Below are positions 8,964-18,420 of a DNA stretch of 64,000 nucleotides, piece by piece. Each line of letters begins with the position of its first letter. Positions within the stretch are counted from its first letter, which is position 1. The position numbers and the translations under genes are program-made. Source of the stretch: Sphingobacteriales bacterium (lineage in GTDB: Bacteria; Bacteroidota; Bacteroidia; Chitinophagales; Chitinophagaceae); the NCBI GenBank assembly GCA_003963365.1, contig RXJG01000004.1, positions 611,172 to 675,171 of the forward strand, read 5' to 3'. The notes below the pieces were generated by a model. That model ran no database searches. It was not told the origin of the DNA and was given only the letters and a program-made list of their open reading frames with translations.

Positions 8964-10583
8964 ATGCCTATTAGAATGGTGGACGATCCACAAGACCAGG
9001 AAGACCAGGGTGGCAGTAACAACGACTCCGGTGGTGGTGGAGGTAATTTCCCCGGTGGTGGTGGAGGCGGTGGTCTTATTGGTCTGCTCCCATTATTATT
9101 TAGTTTGTTCCGTGGTAAGGGAATAATAGTGTTACTAATCATAGGCGGTCTTTTGTATTTTATAATTGGCCGTGGTGGTTGTAATATGGCAGGTGGCGGC
9201 GGAGGCATTGCAGATGTCATCAGCCAGTTTACCCGTGGTGGTGAATTAAATAAAGACACTTTTAATAAAGCAAAAATATTTGAGGGACTGGATGATTATA
9301 AGAACCCTTTACCTGAAGCAGCCAACCTGCAACGGTTTGCCCCTTCTGTGGGCGATCAGGGTCAGCAGGGAAGTTGTGTGGCATGGAGCAGTGGTTATGG
9401 CGCAAGAACTATTTTAGAAGCTGCTAAAACAAACCAGGATCCTAACCAGTTAAGATTTTCTCCCTCCTTTTTATATAACAATATTAAACTGGAAGGTTGC
9501 CAGGGCTCTTATGTGTTAAAAGCTATGGAGTTTATGAGTAAGCAGGGAGCAGTACCTTACGATCAGTTCCCTTACCGGGATGATGATTGCGACCGTCAGC
9601 CACCTTCACAGCTATATACTGAAGCGTCGCAACATCGTATTGCCGGTTTTAACCGTTTAACAAGAGGTGATAATGCTGATGCCATTGATCTGAATGCTAT
9701 CCGTGCTAATCTTGCACAGGGAGCACCGGTAGTAATTGGTATGATGGTAGGACAAAGTTTTATGCAACCTATGATGGGGCAGGATGTATGGGAACCGGCA
9801 GCAGGAGACAGAAATATGATGGGCTTTGGTGGCCATGCTATGTGTGTGGTAGGTTATGATGATAAAAAATATGGTGGTGCCTTTCTGTTGATGAACAGCT
9901 GGACAGCCAAATGGGGCAATAATGGATTTGCCTGGGTCCGTTATCCCGACTTTAAATATTTTGTAAGAGAAGCATACGGGCTGGAGCCAATGCATAAGCA
10001 AAATGAAGCGTATAGCCCTTTCAGTTGCGAAGTGGGTTTGGTAAAAGTGGAATATGACGGAAGGAAAACTGTGCCCCGTGGTTATATTCCGTTACAAAGC
10101 ATCAGTGGCAATACTTTTGAAACTGTATCACCTGTAAAGATCGGGTCAAGGTTTAAGATGGAAGTGCATAATACCACGGAATGTTATGTGTACATATTTG
10201 GAAAGGAAACCGATGGTACAAGTTATACTTTGTTCCCTTATCCCAAAGCAGATGATCCAACACTAACCAAGTATTCGCCGTTCTGCGGTATTACCGGTTA
10301 CCGCTTGTTTCCAAAGGATAAAAGTATGAGCCCTGATAGTATTGGTACAAGAGATGCTTTTGCGGTGGTGGTGAGTAAAGAAGAGCTGGACTGGCACCAG
10401 TTAAATAAACAGATCAGTGAAAATCCAGCTACCGATTTTGGATTGAGAGTAAACAAAGCACTAAGTAACAAACTGGTTAAAAATGTAAAGTTCAGCGTTA
10501 CGGATAAAGGCAATGTAAGTTTCAATGCTGCAGCAGATGGCAACAGTGTGGTGGCATGGATTGTAGAAGCAGATAAGAATTAA
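8964..10583 (+). CDS. Membrane-anchored papain-like (C1) peptidase with DUF4384-like tail
   Basis: 539 residues. A Gly/Asp-rich N-terminus (1-37) leads to one hydrophobic segment (about 52-68), so the catalytic part is probably held at the membrane. The C1-type peptidase domain spans about 115-335: Gln-rich GDQGQQGSCVAW with catalytic Cys138, His291 in GFGGHAMCVVGYD, and Asn311 in LLMNSWTAKWG, which together give the papain triad. The C-terminal 180 residues (ECYVYIFGKETDGTSYTLFP, RDAFAVVVSKEEL) match the DUF4384 pattern, a beta domain often attached to caspase and papain-like modules in bacteria. There is no propeptide-like domain of usual size. Substrate unknown. Confidence 0.82.
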   Translation: MPIRMVDDPQDQEDQGGSNNDSGGGGGNFPGGGGGGGLIGLLPLLFSLFRGKGIIVLLIIGGLLYFIIGRGGCNMAGGGGGIADVISQFTRGGELNKDTFNKAKIFEGLDDYKNPLPEAANLQRFAPSVGDQGQQGSCVAWSSGYGARTILEAAKTNQDPNQLRFSPSFLYNNIKLEGCQGSYVLKAMEFMSKQGAVPYDQFPYRDDDCDRQPPSQLYTEASQHRIAGFNRLTRGDNADAIDLNAIRANLAQGAPVVIGMMVGQSFMQPMMGQDVWEPAAGDRNMMGFGGHAMCVVGYDDKKYGGAFLLMNSWTAKWGNNGFAWVRYPDFKYFVREAYGLEPMHKQNEAYSPFSCEVGLVKVEYDGRKTVPRGYIPLQSISGNTFETVSPVKIGSRFKMEVHNTTECYVYIFGKETDGTSYTLFPYPKADDPTLTKYSPFCGITGYRLFPKDKSMSPDSIGTRDAFAVVVSKEELDWHQLNKQISENPATDFGLRVNKALSNKLVKNVKFSVTDKGNVSFNAAADGNSVVAWIVEADKN

Positions 10584-10701
10584 TTGGTAATTAATAATGA
10601 ACAGCAGACAATTGACAGCTGGTTTTGAATGTTAATTATTCATTATTGACCACACAAACCCGGTATGTTTTTAATTTTGACTTTTGAATTTTGATTTTTC
10701 A
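10584..10701 (+). repeat. Degenerate heptamer array between two genes
   Basis: The 118-bp gap is largely 7-bp periodic. One block around 10595-10620 reads as NNNGACA-like units (ATGAACA, GCAGACA, ATTGACA). A second block at about 10676-10700 reads TTTTGAC, TTTTGAA, TTTTGAT and stops just before the ATG at 10702. The second block contains TAATTTTG, a match to the Bacteroidota -7 element TAnnTTTG, in the sense orientation of the downstream gene. Confidence 0.6.
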
Positions 10702-11193
10702 ATGAACACTAATACATCTTCATTCATCCGGCTTATGAAGCATCCTGTTAAGTTCAGGATGTTTTTGTTTATGAAATTGCCCGCTGCTTTTTTTAGCGGT
10801 GTACGGATAAAAGAACTGGAAGAAAAACATTGTGTAACTGTTGTGCCTTACAAATGGTTAACACAAAATCCGTTTAAAAGTACCTACTTTGCCAGCTTAA
10901 GTATGGCGGCAGAAATGAGCACCGGTTTGCTGGGGCTGATGCATATCTATCAGCGAAAACCGGCTGTATCTATGCTGGTGGTTAAGTTAGAAGCAAATTA
11001 TTATAAGAAAGCAACCGGCAAAACATATTTTACCTGTGAAGACGGAGATAAAATAGTAGCGGCAATTGACGGGAGCATTGCCAGCGGCGAAGGAAAAACT
11101 GTTACAGCAAAATCAACCGGGAAGAATGAAGCAGGAGAACTGGTGGCTGAATTTTTTATTACCTGGTCGTTTAAAAGCAAAACGAATAAATAG
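10702..11193 (+). CDS. DUF4442-type hotdog-fold protein
   Basis: 163 residues from ATG 10702; a TTG 18 bp upstream in frame lies inside the repeat array and is not preferred. The sequence (PFKSTYFASLSMAAEMSTGLLGLM, SMLVVKLEANYYKKATG, GELVAEFFITWSFKSK) matches the DUF4442 hotdog pattern: an N-terminal amphipathic segment, a central helix with AEMSTG, then beta strands. Relatives are acyl-CoA thioesterase-like, but the acyl substrate is not known and catalytic residues cannot be assigned by eye. Cytoplasmic. It shares direction with the metallo-hydrolase that follows. Confidence 0.7.
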   Translation: MNTNTSSFIRLMKHPVKFRMFLFMKLPAAFFSGVRIKELEEKHCVTVVPYKWLTQNPFKSTYFASLSMAAEMSTGLLGLMHIYQRKPAVSMLVVKLEANYYKKATGKTYFTCEDGDKIVAAIDGSIASGEGKTVTAKSTGKNEAGELVAEFFITWSFKSKTNK

Positions 11194-11215
11194 TGTCTTA
11201 TATAGAGGAGTAATA

Positions 11216-11249
11216 ATCAAATTTTCAAATCACCAAATCATCAAATCAA
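11216..11249 (+). repeat. Octamer array directly before a start codon
   Basis: A 34-bp stretch of about four units of type NNCAAATC (TTCAAATC, ACCAAATC, ATCAAATC) ending at the base before ATG 11250. Same class of word-like spacer as at 10584-10701 and 26831-26886, but with 8-bp periodicity. Confidence 0.6.
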
Positions 11250-12680
11250 ATGAAGATTGCTTTCCATGGTGCAGCCAGAACAGTTACCGGTTCCAAACAC
11301 CTCGTTTCCCTTACCAATGGTAAAAAGTATTTGCTTGATTGCGGTATGTTCCAGGGGATGGGTAAAGACACCGATGCATTGAACAGGAGTTTTGGTTTTA
11401 ACCCCGCTGAGGTTACGCATATGATCTTATCTCATGCACATATTGACCACACCGGTTTAATACCGAAACTGGTAAAAGAAGGTTTTGCCGGAAAGATTTT
11501 TTGCACTCCCGCCACCCGTGAATTAACCGCAGTATTACTGGAGGATTCAGCCGAAATACAGGAAGATGATGTAAAGTACACCAATAAAAAAAGGGCTGCT
11601 GATGGGTTGCCTTACCTGCAGCCATTGTACCGTAAAGAGGATGCCGTTGCGGCTATGGATCATTTTGTGGAAGTGGAATATGGCAACTGGTTTAAAGTAG
11701 ATGAGAATATAGAAGTGCTGTTCACGGATGCTGGTCATATTATTGGCAGTGCGGCTGTTCACCTGCGTATAAAAGAAAATACCCGCACGGATGACCCGGC
11801 AGGAAAGGGGAAAATAACAAGACTAACTTTCAGCGGCGATGTGGGAAGATATCGTGATGTAATATTAAAATCGCCGGAAACATTTGACCAGGCCGATTAT
11901 ATTTTAATCGAATCAACTTACGGTAATAGCTTACATGACGAACACAGCACCACACCTGACCAGATATTACAATATATAGAAAAGACCTGTTTGCAGAAAA
12001 AAGGTAAACTGATCATTCCTGCTTTTAGTGTAGGCCGTACGCAGGAAATTTTATATGCACTCAATCAACTGGAATTAGAAAGGAGATTGCCTGACCTGGA
12101 TTATTTTGTAGACAGTCCGCTGAGTGTAAAAGCAACAGAGATTGTAAAACATTATCCATCTTATTTTAATAAAGCGATTCAAAAAGTGTTGCAGACGGAT
12201 AGTGATCCGTTTGGTTTTAAAGGATTAAAATTTATTAAAACAGTGGAGGAAAGTAAAATGCTTAACTTCCGTAATGAACCCTGTGTTATCATCTCTGCCA
12301 GTGGTATGGCGGATGCCGGAAGGGTGAAGCACCACATCAGCAATACTATTGAGAACAGCCGCAATACCATTTTATTCACCGGTTATTGCGAACCACATTC
12401 TTTAGGTGGACGGTTAATGGCTGGTGCAAAAGAAACACACATCTTTGGTGTGTTGCATGAAGTGCATGCGGAGATAGCGGCTATAAGAAGTATGAGTGCT
12501 CATGGTGATTATGATGATTTATGCCAGTTCCTCGCCTGCCAGGATCCCAAAGCAGTGCAACGCTTATTTTTAGTGCATGGTGAATATAATGTGCAGCTGG
12601 ATTTTAAACAGCGGTTGATCAGAAAAGGTTTTTTGGATGTGGAGATACCGGAAATGCATTATGAAATTGGATTAGGATAA
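11250..12680 (+). CDS. Beta-CASP metallo-beta-lactamase-fold RNA-processing-type hydrolase
   Basis: 476 residues. Motif 2 SHAHIDHTG gives His62, His64, Asp66 and His67 for two metal ions; GHIIGSAAVHL and SGDVGRYRDVIL provide the further ligands; beta-CASP motifs follow (ESTYGNSLH, PAFSVGRTQEILYAL, ISASGMADAGRV, SAHGDYDDL). This is the arrangement of CPSF73/RNase J-like exonuclease or endonuclease proteins (YsmA/MTH1203-type). Likely acts on RNA in the cytoplasm. Start ATG 11250 is preceded at once by an octamer repeat array rather than a ribosome binding site. Confidence 0.9.
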   Translation: MKIAFHGAARTVTGSKHLVSLTNGKKYLLDCGMFQGMGKDTDALNRSFGFNPAEVTHMILSHAHIDHTGLIPKLVKEGFAGKIFCTPATRELTAVLLEDSAEIQEDDVKYTNKKRAADGLPYLQPLYRKEDAVAAMDHFVEVEYGNWFKVDENIEVLFTDAGHIIGSAAVHLRIKENTRTDDPAGKGKITRLTFSGDVGRYRDVILKSPETFDQADYILIESTYGNSLHDEHSTTPDQILQYIEKTCLQKKGKLIIPAFSVGRTQEILYALNQLELERRLPDLDYFVDSPLSVKATEIVKHYPSYFNKAIQKVLQTDSDPFGFKGLKFIKTVEESKMLNFRNEPCVIISASGMADAGRVKHHISNTIENSRNTILFTGYCEPHSLGGRLMAGAKETHIFGVLHEVHAEIAAIRSMSAHGDYDDLCQFLACQDPKAVQRLFLVHGEYNVQLDFKQRLIRKGFLDVEIPEMHYEIGLG

Positions 12681-12747
12681 CCCGGATCGGGACGCTGAAT
12701 CGGCCTGAACCTTTAATAAATCATCCCGACGGCTTGAAGCGTTCAGG
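12681..12747. other. Short gap with hairpin and word-like repeats
   Basis: The 67-bp gap before the mgtC-like gene holds related words on both strands (CGGGACGCTGAATCGG and, later, CCGACGGCTTGAAGCG). CATCC at 12722-12726 and GGATG at 12746-12750 could pair around the second word, and the pairing GGATG overlaps the ATG start at 12748. It may be another degenerate spacer array; function not known. Confidence 0.3.
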
Positions 12748-13401
12748 ATGATGAATATTATGATGATTGATTTTAGTTATATCGATTTAATTAAAATAAC
12801 ACTGGCCTTTGCCTCAGGAGCTGTGCTGGGTGTGGAAAGGGAGTACCGTAGTAAACCGGCCGGGTTCCGCACCATGATCATGATAACATTGGGGGCCTGT
12901 TTGTTTACCATTCTTTCTTTTCGCATTAATCCCACCACGCCGGATAGAATTGCTGCCAACATTATTACCGGTATCGGCTTTATTGGGGCCGGGGTGATAT
13001 TTAAAGAAGGGATGAAAGTAAGTGGCCTTACCACGGCTGCCACCATTTGGGTAGCTGCTGCCATAGGAATGGCCATTGGGTACGGCGCTTATCACCTGGC
13101 AGTAATATTAACCTTAGTAGTATTGGGAACACTTCTATTGTTATCCAGGCTGGAAGAATCATTAGACAGGTTACACCAGATCAAAATTTACCAGGTATCT
13201 ATCTACTTAAAAAAATATTCCATTGTCCAGCTGGAAGAGGAACTGTCAAAAATGCAATTAAATTACCTGCGGCTTAAGATCAGCAAAGAATCAGAAGAAG
13301 TGGTAACGGTTTCATACAAGATAGAATCAAAACAAAGTGGTTATGAAACACTGAATAATTTCCTGCTGAATGCTGATTTTATTAAAGGATTTGAAGTTTA
13401 G
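12748..13401 (+). CDS. MgtC/SapB-family inner membrane protein
   Basis: 217 residues. Four to five hydrophobic helices over residues 8-130, with the conserved MgtC features GAVLGVEREYRSKPAGFRT, LGACLFTILS, ITGIGFIGAGVIFKEG and GLTTAATIWVAAAIGMAIGYG. A soluble C-terminal ACT-like region (about 140-217) follows. MgtC proteins sit in the inner membrane and modulate ATP synthase or Mg2+ stress responses in pathogens; in environmental bacteria the role is unclear. Converges with the D-amino-acid dehydrogenase locus. Confidence 0.9.
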   Translation: MMNIMMIDFSYIDLIKITLAFASGAVLGVEREYRSKPAGFRTMIMITLGACLFTILSFRINPTTPDRIAANIITGIGFIGAGVIFKEGMKVSGLTTAATIWVAAAIGMAIGYGAYHLAVILTLVVLGTLLLLSRLEESLDRLHQIKIYQVSIYLKKYSIVQLEEELSKMQLNYLRLKISKESEEVVTVSYKIESKQSGYETLNNFLLNADFIKGFEV

Positions 13402-13407
13402 CGGGGA

Positions 13408-13566
13408 TTACTGATTTACAAATTTTGTTGGTACCATTCTTTCACCTGTTTTTTTCAGCACTATAAAATAAACGCCTTTACCAGGTGAACTGGTATTTGC
13501 CGCTAACTTATTATGGAGAGTAATATAACTGCCGGGTATCACCATCATCAGCAAAGAAAGCATCAT
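13408..13566 (-). pseudogene. 52-codon frame resembling the end of a T9SS sorting domain
   Basis: Starts at an ATG that overlaps the dehydrogenase stop by one base (TAATG) and ends at TAA 13408-13410. The last 25 residues (GKGVYFIVLKKTG, TKFVNQ) fit the end of type A C-terminal sorting domains of the type IX secretion system (G-x-YF-x-x-x...G...x-KF-x-x-end). There is no room for a cargo protein, so this is either the remnant of a deleted secreted protein or a chance small frame cotranslated with the dehydrogenase. Confidence 0.3.
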
Positions 13567-14810
13567 TAAAACCTTTCTACCTTAAATGCTGAAAGATCCA
13601 TACTCAGCTTTTCTTCATTTGCCAGTTGTTTTACCAGCAATCCAGTTCCGGCACCCAGGCTCAATCCAATCATGGCATGCCCGGTGGCTACAATGCAGTT
13701 TTGCAGTTTGGTTAACCTGCCGATATACGGCATTCCATCCGGTGAACAGGGGCGGTACCCATACCACACATCATTGATATTGGGAATTGGTATATTAAAC
13801 TGGGGTAAGAATTTTTTTACAGTATTTAGTATTCCTTCCACCCGTCCAATTTGGGGAGGACGGCTCATGGTAGTGATCTCCATGGTACCACCAAACCGGA
13901 TTTTATTTCCATCCATTGGAGTTACCGCTACTTTTCCTTCTACCAGTATAGCAGGATGGTTGAGTTTATAAGGTGAATTTTCTAATGTAATAGAATAACC
14001 ACGGCCCGGCATTAACGGGAGGCTGATATCAAGTTCTGAGGCTATCTCACGGCTCCATGAGCCTGTAGCCACTACAATAGTATCTGCAGTGTATGAACTT
14101 TTATCGGTAACTACTTTGGTTATGCGTCCGTTATTTTTTTCAAAACTTTTTACTTTTTCATTGGGAAGGAGGGTGACGCCATTGCTTTGCATCCAGTTCA
14201 ATAAACTTTTCATCAGTTTATTGGGATACAAATGTGAATCGCATTTGAATAATACTGCGCCCTGGATGTTTAACTCAGTTTGAGGCTCCAATGCCTGTAC
14301 TTCTTCCGCAGACATAAACACCGTATCTAAACCCAGCGAAACAGCTTTCTCCACTAATTCATGCCCATGCTCCGCTTTTTCTTTGGTGAGAAAATATTCA
14401 AACAAACCTTTATGCTCATAGGCAAAATCAAAGCCGGGTGTTGCTGCCAACTCTTCATAACATTTTTGACTGATGATAGCGGCATCTCTTAATGGAATAG
14501 CTGAATCTGCCACATGTTTGGCGGTGGCACTTTTTACAAATTTCAATCCCCAATCCATTAAAGGCCAGTTTAACCTTGGCTGAATGTAAAAAGGGCTTTT
14601 TTTATTAAGCATCCATCTTAATCCCTGCGATACAATACCCGGTGAAGCCAGCGGAATAAAATGACTGGGGCAAACATAACCGGCATTACCATACGAACAA
14701 TTATTTAAAAAATCATTCTGATCAATAACCGTAACATCCCACCCGGATTTTCTGAGATAGTATGCTGAACTTAAACCAACCACTCCACCACCTATAATAA
14801 TTGCTTTCAT
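13566..14810 (-). CDS. FAD-dependent D-amino-acid dehydrogenase (likely D-hydroxyproline)
   Basis: 414 residues. N-terminal Rossmann FAD motif IIGGGVVGLSSAYYL, then DQNDFLNNCSYGNAGYVCPSH as in DadA-type enzymes, and a C-terminal FAD segment (GYRPCSPDGMPYIGRL, CIVATGHAMIGLSLGAGTG). DadA-like flavoproteins oxidise D-amino acids to imino acids, passing electrons to the respiratory chain. In this locus, with a hydroxyproline 2-epimerase, a DHDPS-family deaminase and a semialdehyde dehydrogenase, the most likely substrate is cis-4-hydroxy-D-proline, giving 1-pyrroline-4-hydroxy-2-carboxylate (inferred from context). It is the last enzyme gene of a seven-gene minus-strand run, 75 bp after the DUF4965 gene. 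Confidence 0.85.
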   Translation of the reverse strand: MKAIIIGGGVVGLSSAYYLRKSGWDVTVIDQNDFLNNCSYGNAGYVCPSHFIPLASPGIVSQGLRWMLNKKSPFYIQPRLNWPLMDWGLKFVKSATAKHVADSAIPLRDAAIISQKCYEELAATPGFDFAYEHKGLFEYFLTKEKAEHGHELVEKAVSLGLDTVFMSAEEVQALEPQTELNIQGAVLFKCDSHLYPNKLMKSLLNWMQSNGVTLLPNEKVKSFEKNNGRITKVVTDKSSYTADTIVVATGSWSREIASELDISLPLMPGRGYSITLENSPYKLNHPAILVEGKVAVTPMDGNKIRFGGTMEITTMSRPPQIGRVEGILNTVKKFLPQFNIPIPNINDVWYGYRPCSPDGMPYIGRLTKLQNCIVATGHAMIGLSLGAGTGLLVKQLANEEKLSMDLSAFKVERF

Positions 14811-14885
14811 TATTTCTGTTTATACGAATAACCAAATTTTATTTTTCTTTAACCGTTTACCGGGTCGATAACCGCCGCCGGGATT

Positions 14886-17267
14886 TTACTTCCATTTATA
14901 CTGAAGTAACTTAATAAAATAACCACCCACTACACTTCTTGCCTGGAAACCCACCTGTGTGCCATCTGTAGTTTCATGCCAGTCGCTCAGCGGTACACGG
15001 GTAGGCGTTTCGGTTGCGAATTTATAAACAGGAGCGATTAATGCCTGAAAATCTTTTTCATCATTTGCCAATACCGATGTCCATAAGATCCAATCGCTTT
15101 TGGTATAGGTCTTACGGCTGTCTAATGGTAAACCAAATGGGTTTTGTTTAGTTAAATAATATTTTACTTCTTTATCATATACAGACTGCGGAAATAAATT
15201 AAGGCCAAGTAATTTATCCCAAACCAAATTATATTTCTGGCTCCATGTTCCTTTTTTATCAAAGGTGAGTGAATAATGATCGCCATCATCCGCTATTTGT
15301 ATCCATTTGGCTGCATAATCTCTGGCAATAGTCATATACTTTGCTGCTTCCTCATTCCTGCCTAATTGTTGCGCCATCTGCGCATAGGAGGCTATTCCCA
15401 CTATTGCTTTTAAAGAAAGATTGGCGTTACGGGCTAAATGACCGGCAAAATCATCCGTACATAATTGATTGGCGGGATCAAATCCATCTTTTACTAAAAA
15501 CTCCACCCATTGGCTTAACAACTTCCAATGTTTTGCTGCCAGTGAATTATTTTTTTCTGCTTTGCAAATCGCAGCAGACAAGATGATCATATTACCGGCT
15601 TCTTCCACCGGCATATCTTCCGGATAGGTCTGCCCGTTGGCTTGCGGGTAAGTTCCTAAATCATGGGCAGGAAAGGGCTTGGTCCATTTACCCGACTCAC
15701 TGTACTCCATGAGCGGTTCTACCATACCTCTTAATAAAGCAGGATTGTAGATGAGTGTTAATGGAGCGGATGGATAAGTAACATCCACTGTCCAGATAGA
15801 ACCATTACTGAAATTTTCTTTTTGCGGGTAGAGTATTTCATCATTGGGACCTCTTACTAATTTATGCGCTGCTAACGATTGACGATAAGCTAATGCACAA
15901 AGTTTGGCATAAGTTTCTCCGCCGGCTTTTACTGCATCAGTATATAATTCTTTATCAAACAGGGTACACTTTTCTTCGATGGATTTAAAATCATTTAATG
16001 ATTGTTTGATCATTTCTTCTGCAGAAGAAAAATTCTTTTTCCACCAGGCCTGCAGGTTTTGACCGAAGTACTGAATAGCATACAGATCATCATACGCTAA
16101 CAAGATCGTTTTTTCAACCGGGGATGATTGAACTTTGCCACAATCAATTTTTAGTTTAGCTGAAGCGGTTGATTTACCTGGTGCTGATAATTTTATTCCT
16201 TTTTCATCTTTTGCCGCCACATAAAAATAACCCCAGTCAATACGAACATCGTCTCCTTTCTTTTTTAATATGGGCTGATCAGTTGTTCCTGTTTTTTGAA
16301 AAACAATGCCATCAGCGATATATGATTTGGTAGCAGTTTGCTGATTCTTTTTATCTCTTGCAATATCGTTAGCATAATCAAAATTAATTTTTACATCATG
16401 CTGTTTGCCATCATTGGCTTTGGTGATAAAACTGATGTAGCTGACAGGCCGTGAATACCAGTTAAGGTCATTGGCTAATAGCGGAGAAAGAAACCTTACA
16501 TCGAGATCAACAGCGCCGCAGCTAAAACTATAATTCGAATGGGTAGCAGTTATTTCTACTGATTTCTGAACGGCTTGTTTTATTGGCTCTGGTGGCAGTC
16601 GATCATATAAACCTGCATCAATAATACCGGGGCCTCCGGTGTTTTCACAATAAACAGCCAATACATTCCTGCCAATTTGTATTTTTTGTGCTATTGCTTT
16701 TGATAAAGTGATTTCTTTATTAGAGGAGCAACAACCAGCTTCATAAATTTTTTCTCCGTTGAGATATACAATGATGTTATCATCATACTTTGCACTCAGC
16801 ACTAATTGATGAAAGTTTTTTGATGTAACGTTAAATACTCTTCTGAACCAGATCTCTTTGCCTGACCATACTGTTCCTGCACTGATGTTTTCCGTAGCAA
16901 ACATTCCTTTGCCGGTTTTCCATTTGGAATAATCATAATTAATAGCAGTCCAGTCAGCACCGGGTTTTGATTCTGTGTACTGGCAGGAATATGGAGAAAG
17001 ATCAGCATTCGGTACCAGTTGGTTTAATTTTGCCGGAGATGCCCCGAGAAACTTATAAATTATACCATCCACACTGATCAATCCCAATAATGAATGCTCA
17101 GCACCTGTCCAGTGTGTGGTGGTACTTTCATTTAATTTATCAGTAGTACTCCATATACTAAAGTAGGGGTCGTGTGTAACCAGGGGATAGGCAGGGGCTT
17201 TCGTCATTTGCGACAGCACAGGCTGCAAAAAACTGCAGGCAATTAAACCAATAACAAATTTTTTCAT
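14886..17267 (-). CDS. Secreted DUF4965/glutaminase-like protein with inserted beta-sandwich
   Basis: 793 residues with signal peptide (MKKFVIGLIACSFLQPVLSQ). Order: DUF4964-like start (YPLVTHDPYFSIWS, residues 28-41, and THWTGAEHSLLGLI), an inserted galactose-binding-like beta-sandwich (about 100-225, IWFRRVFNVTSK, DDNIIVYLNGEKIYE), a DUF5127-like region (about 235-460) and a C-terminal DUF4965/DUF1793 alpha-toroid (about 465-793, with NGSIWTVDVTYPSAPL, EEAGNMIILSAA, WVEFLVKDGFDPANQLCTDDFAGH). Relatives are annotated as GtaA-type glutaminases, but in Bacteroidota they commonly sit beside glycosidases, so a glycan substrate is equally possible. Its start overlaps the mutarotase stop (ATGA), so translation is coupled. 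Confidence 0.75.
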   Translation of the reverse strand: MKKFVIGLIACSFLQPVLSQMTKAPAYPLVTHDPYFSIWSTTDKLNESTTTHWTGAEHSLLGLISVDGIIYKFLGASPAKLNQLVPNADLSPYSCQYTESKPGADWTAINYDYSKWKTGKGMFATENISAGTVWSGKEIWFRRVFNVTSKNFHQLVLSAKYDDNIIVYLNGEKIYEAGCCSSNKEITLSKAIAQKIQIGRNVLAVYCENTGGPGIIDAGLYDRLPPEPIKQAVQKSVEITATHSNYSFSCGAVDLDVRFLSPLLANDLNWYSRPVSYISFITKANDGKQHDVKINFDYANDIARDKKNQQTATKSYIADGIVFQKTGTTDQPILKKKGDDVRIDWGYFYVAAKDEKGIKLSAPGKSTASAKLKIDCGKVQSSPVEKTILLAYDDLYAIQYFGQNLQAWWKKNFSSAEEMIKQSLNDFKSIEEKCTLFDKELYTDAVKAGGETYAKLCALAYRQSLAAHKLVRGPNDEILYPQKENFSNGSIWTVDVTYPSAPLTLIYNPALLRGMVEPLMEYSESGKWTKPFPAHDLGTYPQANGQTYPEDMPVEEAGNMIILSAAICKAEKNNSLAAKHWKLLSQWVEFLVKDGFDPANQLCTDDFAGHLARNANLSLKAIVGIASYAQMAQQLGRNEEAAKYMTIARDYAAKWIQIADDGDHYSLTFDKKGTWSQKYNLVWDKLLGLNLFPQSVYDKEVKYYLTKQNPFGLPLDSRKTYTKSDWILWTSVLANDEKDFQALIAPVYKFATETPTRVPLSDWHETTDGTQVGFQARSVVGGYFIKLLQYKWK

Positions 17268-18403
17268 TTTATTATGAATTTATAAATCGTTTTTTGATGG
17301 TATGTTTCCCCCGGTTTTAGCACAGTGGTGGGGAACTGCGGATTATTTGGTGAGTCAGGGAAATGTTGTGTTTCTAAACAAAAAGTAGTGCGGAAATCAT
17401 CCTTAACACCGCTTTTAAAAGTTTGTTCACCTTTCATAAAGTTACCACCGTAAAATTGTAAACCCGGCTCAGTAGTTAATACCTGCATATTAATGCCCGA
17501 TAAATCTCCTTCAACAATAGCCGCTAATGCAGGTTGTGCAGTAATGCCTTTGTTTAAAACAAAATTATGGTCGTATCCTTTTCCGAATGCTAATTGTTCG
17601 TTTTTATCATTTACCCTGGCGCCAATAGCAGTTGCTTTTCTGAAATCAAACGGAGTGTTTTCAACCGGTTCAATTTTCCCATTGGCAATTACAAATGAAT
17701 CAACCGGGTTATAATTGTCTGCCATTACGGTGAGTAAATGATTATTAATGGTGCCGCTTCCTTCACCATTTAAATTAAAGAAAGGATGAGCCGTTAAGTT
17801 GATAACAGTTTTTTTGTCACTGATGGCTGTGTATTCAATTCGCAGCTCATGATTGATTGAAAGAGAATAAACGACTTTTACATCCAGGTTACCGGGAAAT
17901 CCTTCTTCCCCATCTTTTGACAGGTAATGTAACAATAAAGTTGAATCGCTTAATTGTTTGGCATCCCACACCACATATTGAAAACCTTTTTTGCCGCCAT
18001 GTAAAATATGTGGTGGAATATTGGCAGTAACTTTATAAACAGTATCATCTAATGTAAACTGTGCATTACGTATCCTGTTTCCGTAGCGGCCAATTAATGC
18101 ACCATAGTAAGGCTCTTTGGAATTGATATAATCATTCAATGTATTAAAACCTGCCACCACATCCGTAACCTTACCGTTTTTATCAGGTAACCAGCATCCA
18201 ACTATCCTGCCGCCATAATTGGTAATAGCCACCTGTATATCGTTGTTTTTTAAATAAAAAAGATCCGTTTTTTTACCATCAATAGTTTGCCGGAAATCTT
18301 TTTGAACAGGTAAATTACTCATTTGTTTTTGCTGTGATTGTTTGTTAGAGGATGAGTTACATGATATAAAAAAAATAATGAATAAATAAAGGAGTAAACG
18401 CAT
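17264..18403 (-). CDS. Galactose mutarotase (aldose 1-epimerase) lipoprotein
   Basis: 379 residues. Lipoprotein signal with FFISC (Cys15) after a short hydrophobic stretch. The mutarotase fold motifs are present: ITNYGGRIVGCWLPD, GRYGNRI, HILHGGKKGF with a catalytic-site His, NLTAHPFFNL with the second His, and FCLETQHFPDSPN with the catalytic Glu. It interconverts alpha and beta anomers of galactose or arabinose released by glycosidases, here on the periplasmic side or outer membrane. Lies 17 bp after the GH127 gene and overlaps the following gene by 4 bp. Confidence 0.9.
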   Translation of the reverse strand: MRLLLYLFIIFFISCNSSSNKQSQQKQMSNLPVQKDFRQTIDGKKTDLFYLKNNDIQVAITNYGGRIVGCWLPDKNGKVTDVVAGFNTLNDYINSKEPYYGALIGRYGNRIRNAQFTLDDTVYKVTANIPPHILHGGKKGFQYVVWDAKQLSDSTLLLHYLSKDGEEGFPGNLDVKVVYSLSINHELRIEYTAISDKKTVINLTAHPFFNLNGEGSGTINNHLLTVMADNYNPVDSFVIANGKIEPVENTPFDFRKATAIGARVNDKNEQLAFGKGYDHNFVLNKGITAQPALAAIVEGDLSGINMQVLTTEPGLQFYGGNFMKGEQTFKSGVKDDFRTTFCLETQHFPDSPNNPQFPTTVLKPGETYHQKTIYKFIIK

Positions 18404-18420
18404 TTTCGTATTTTTTAGAT

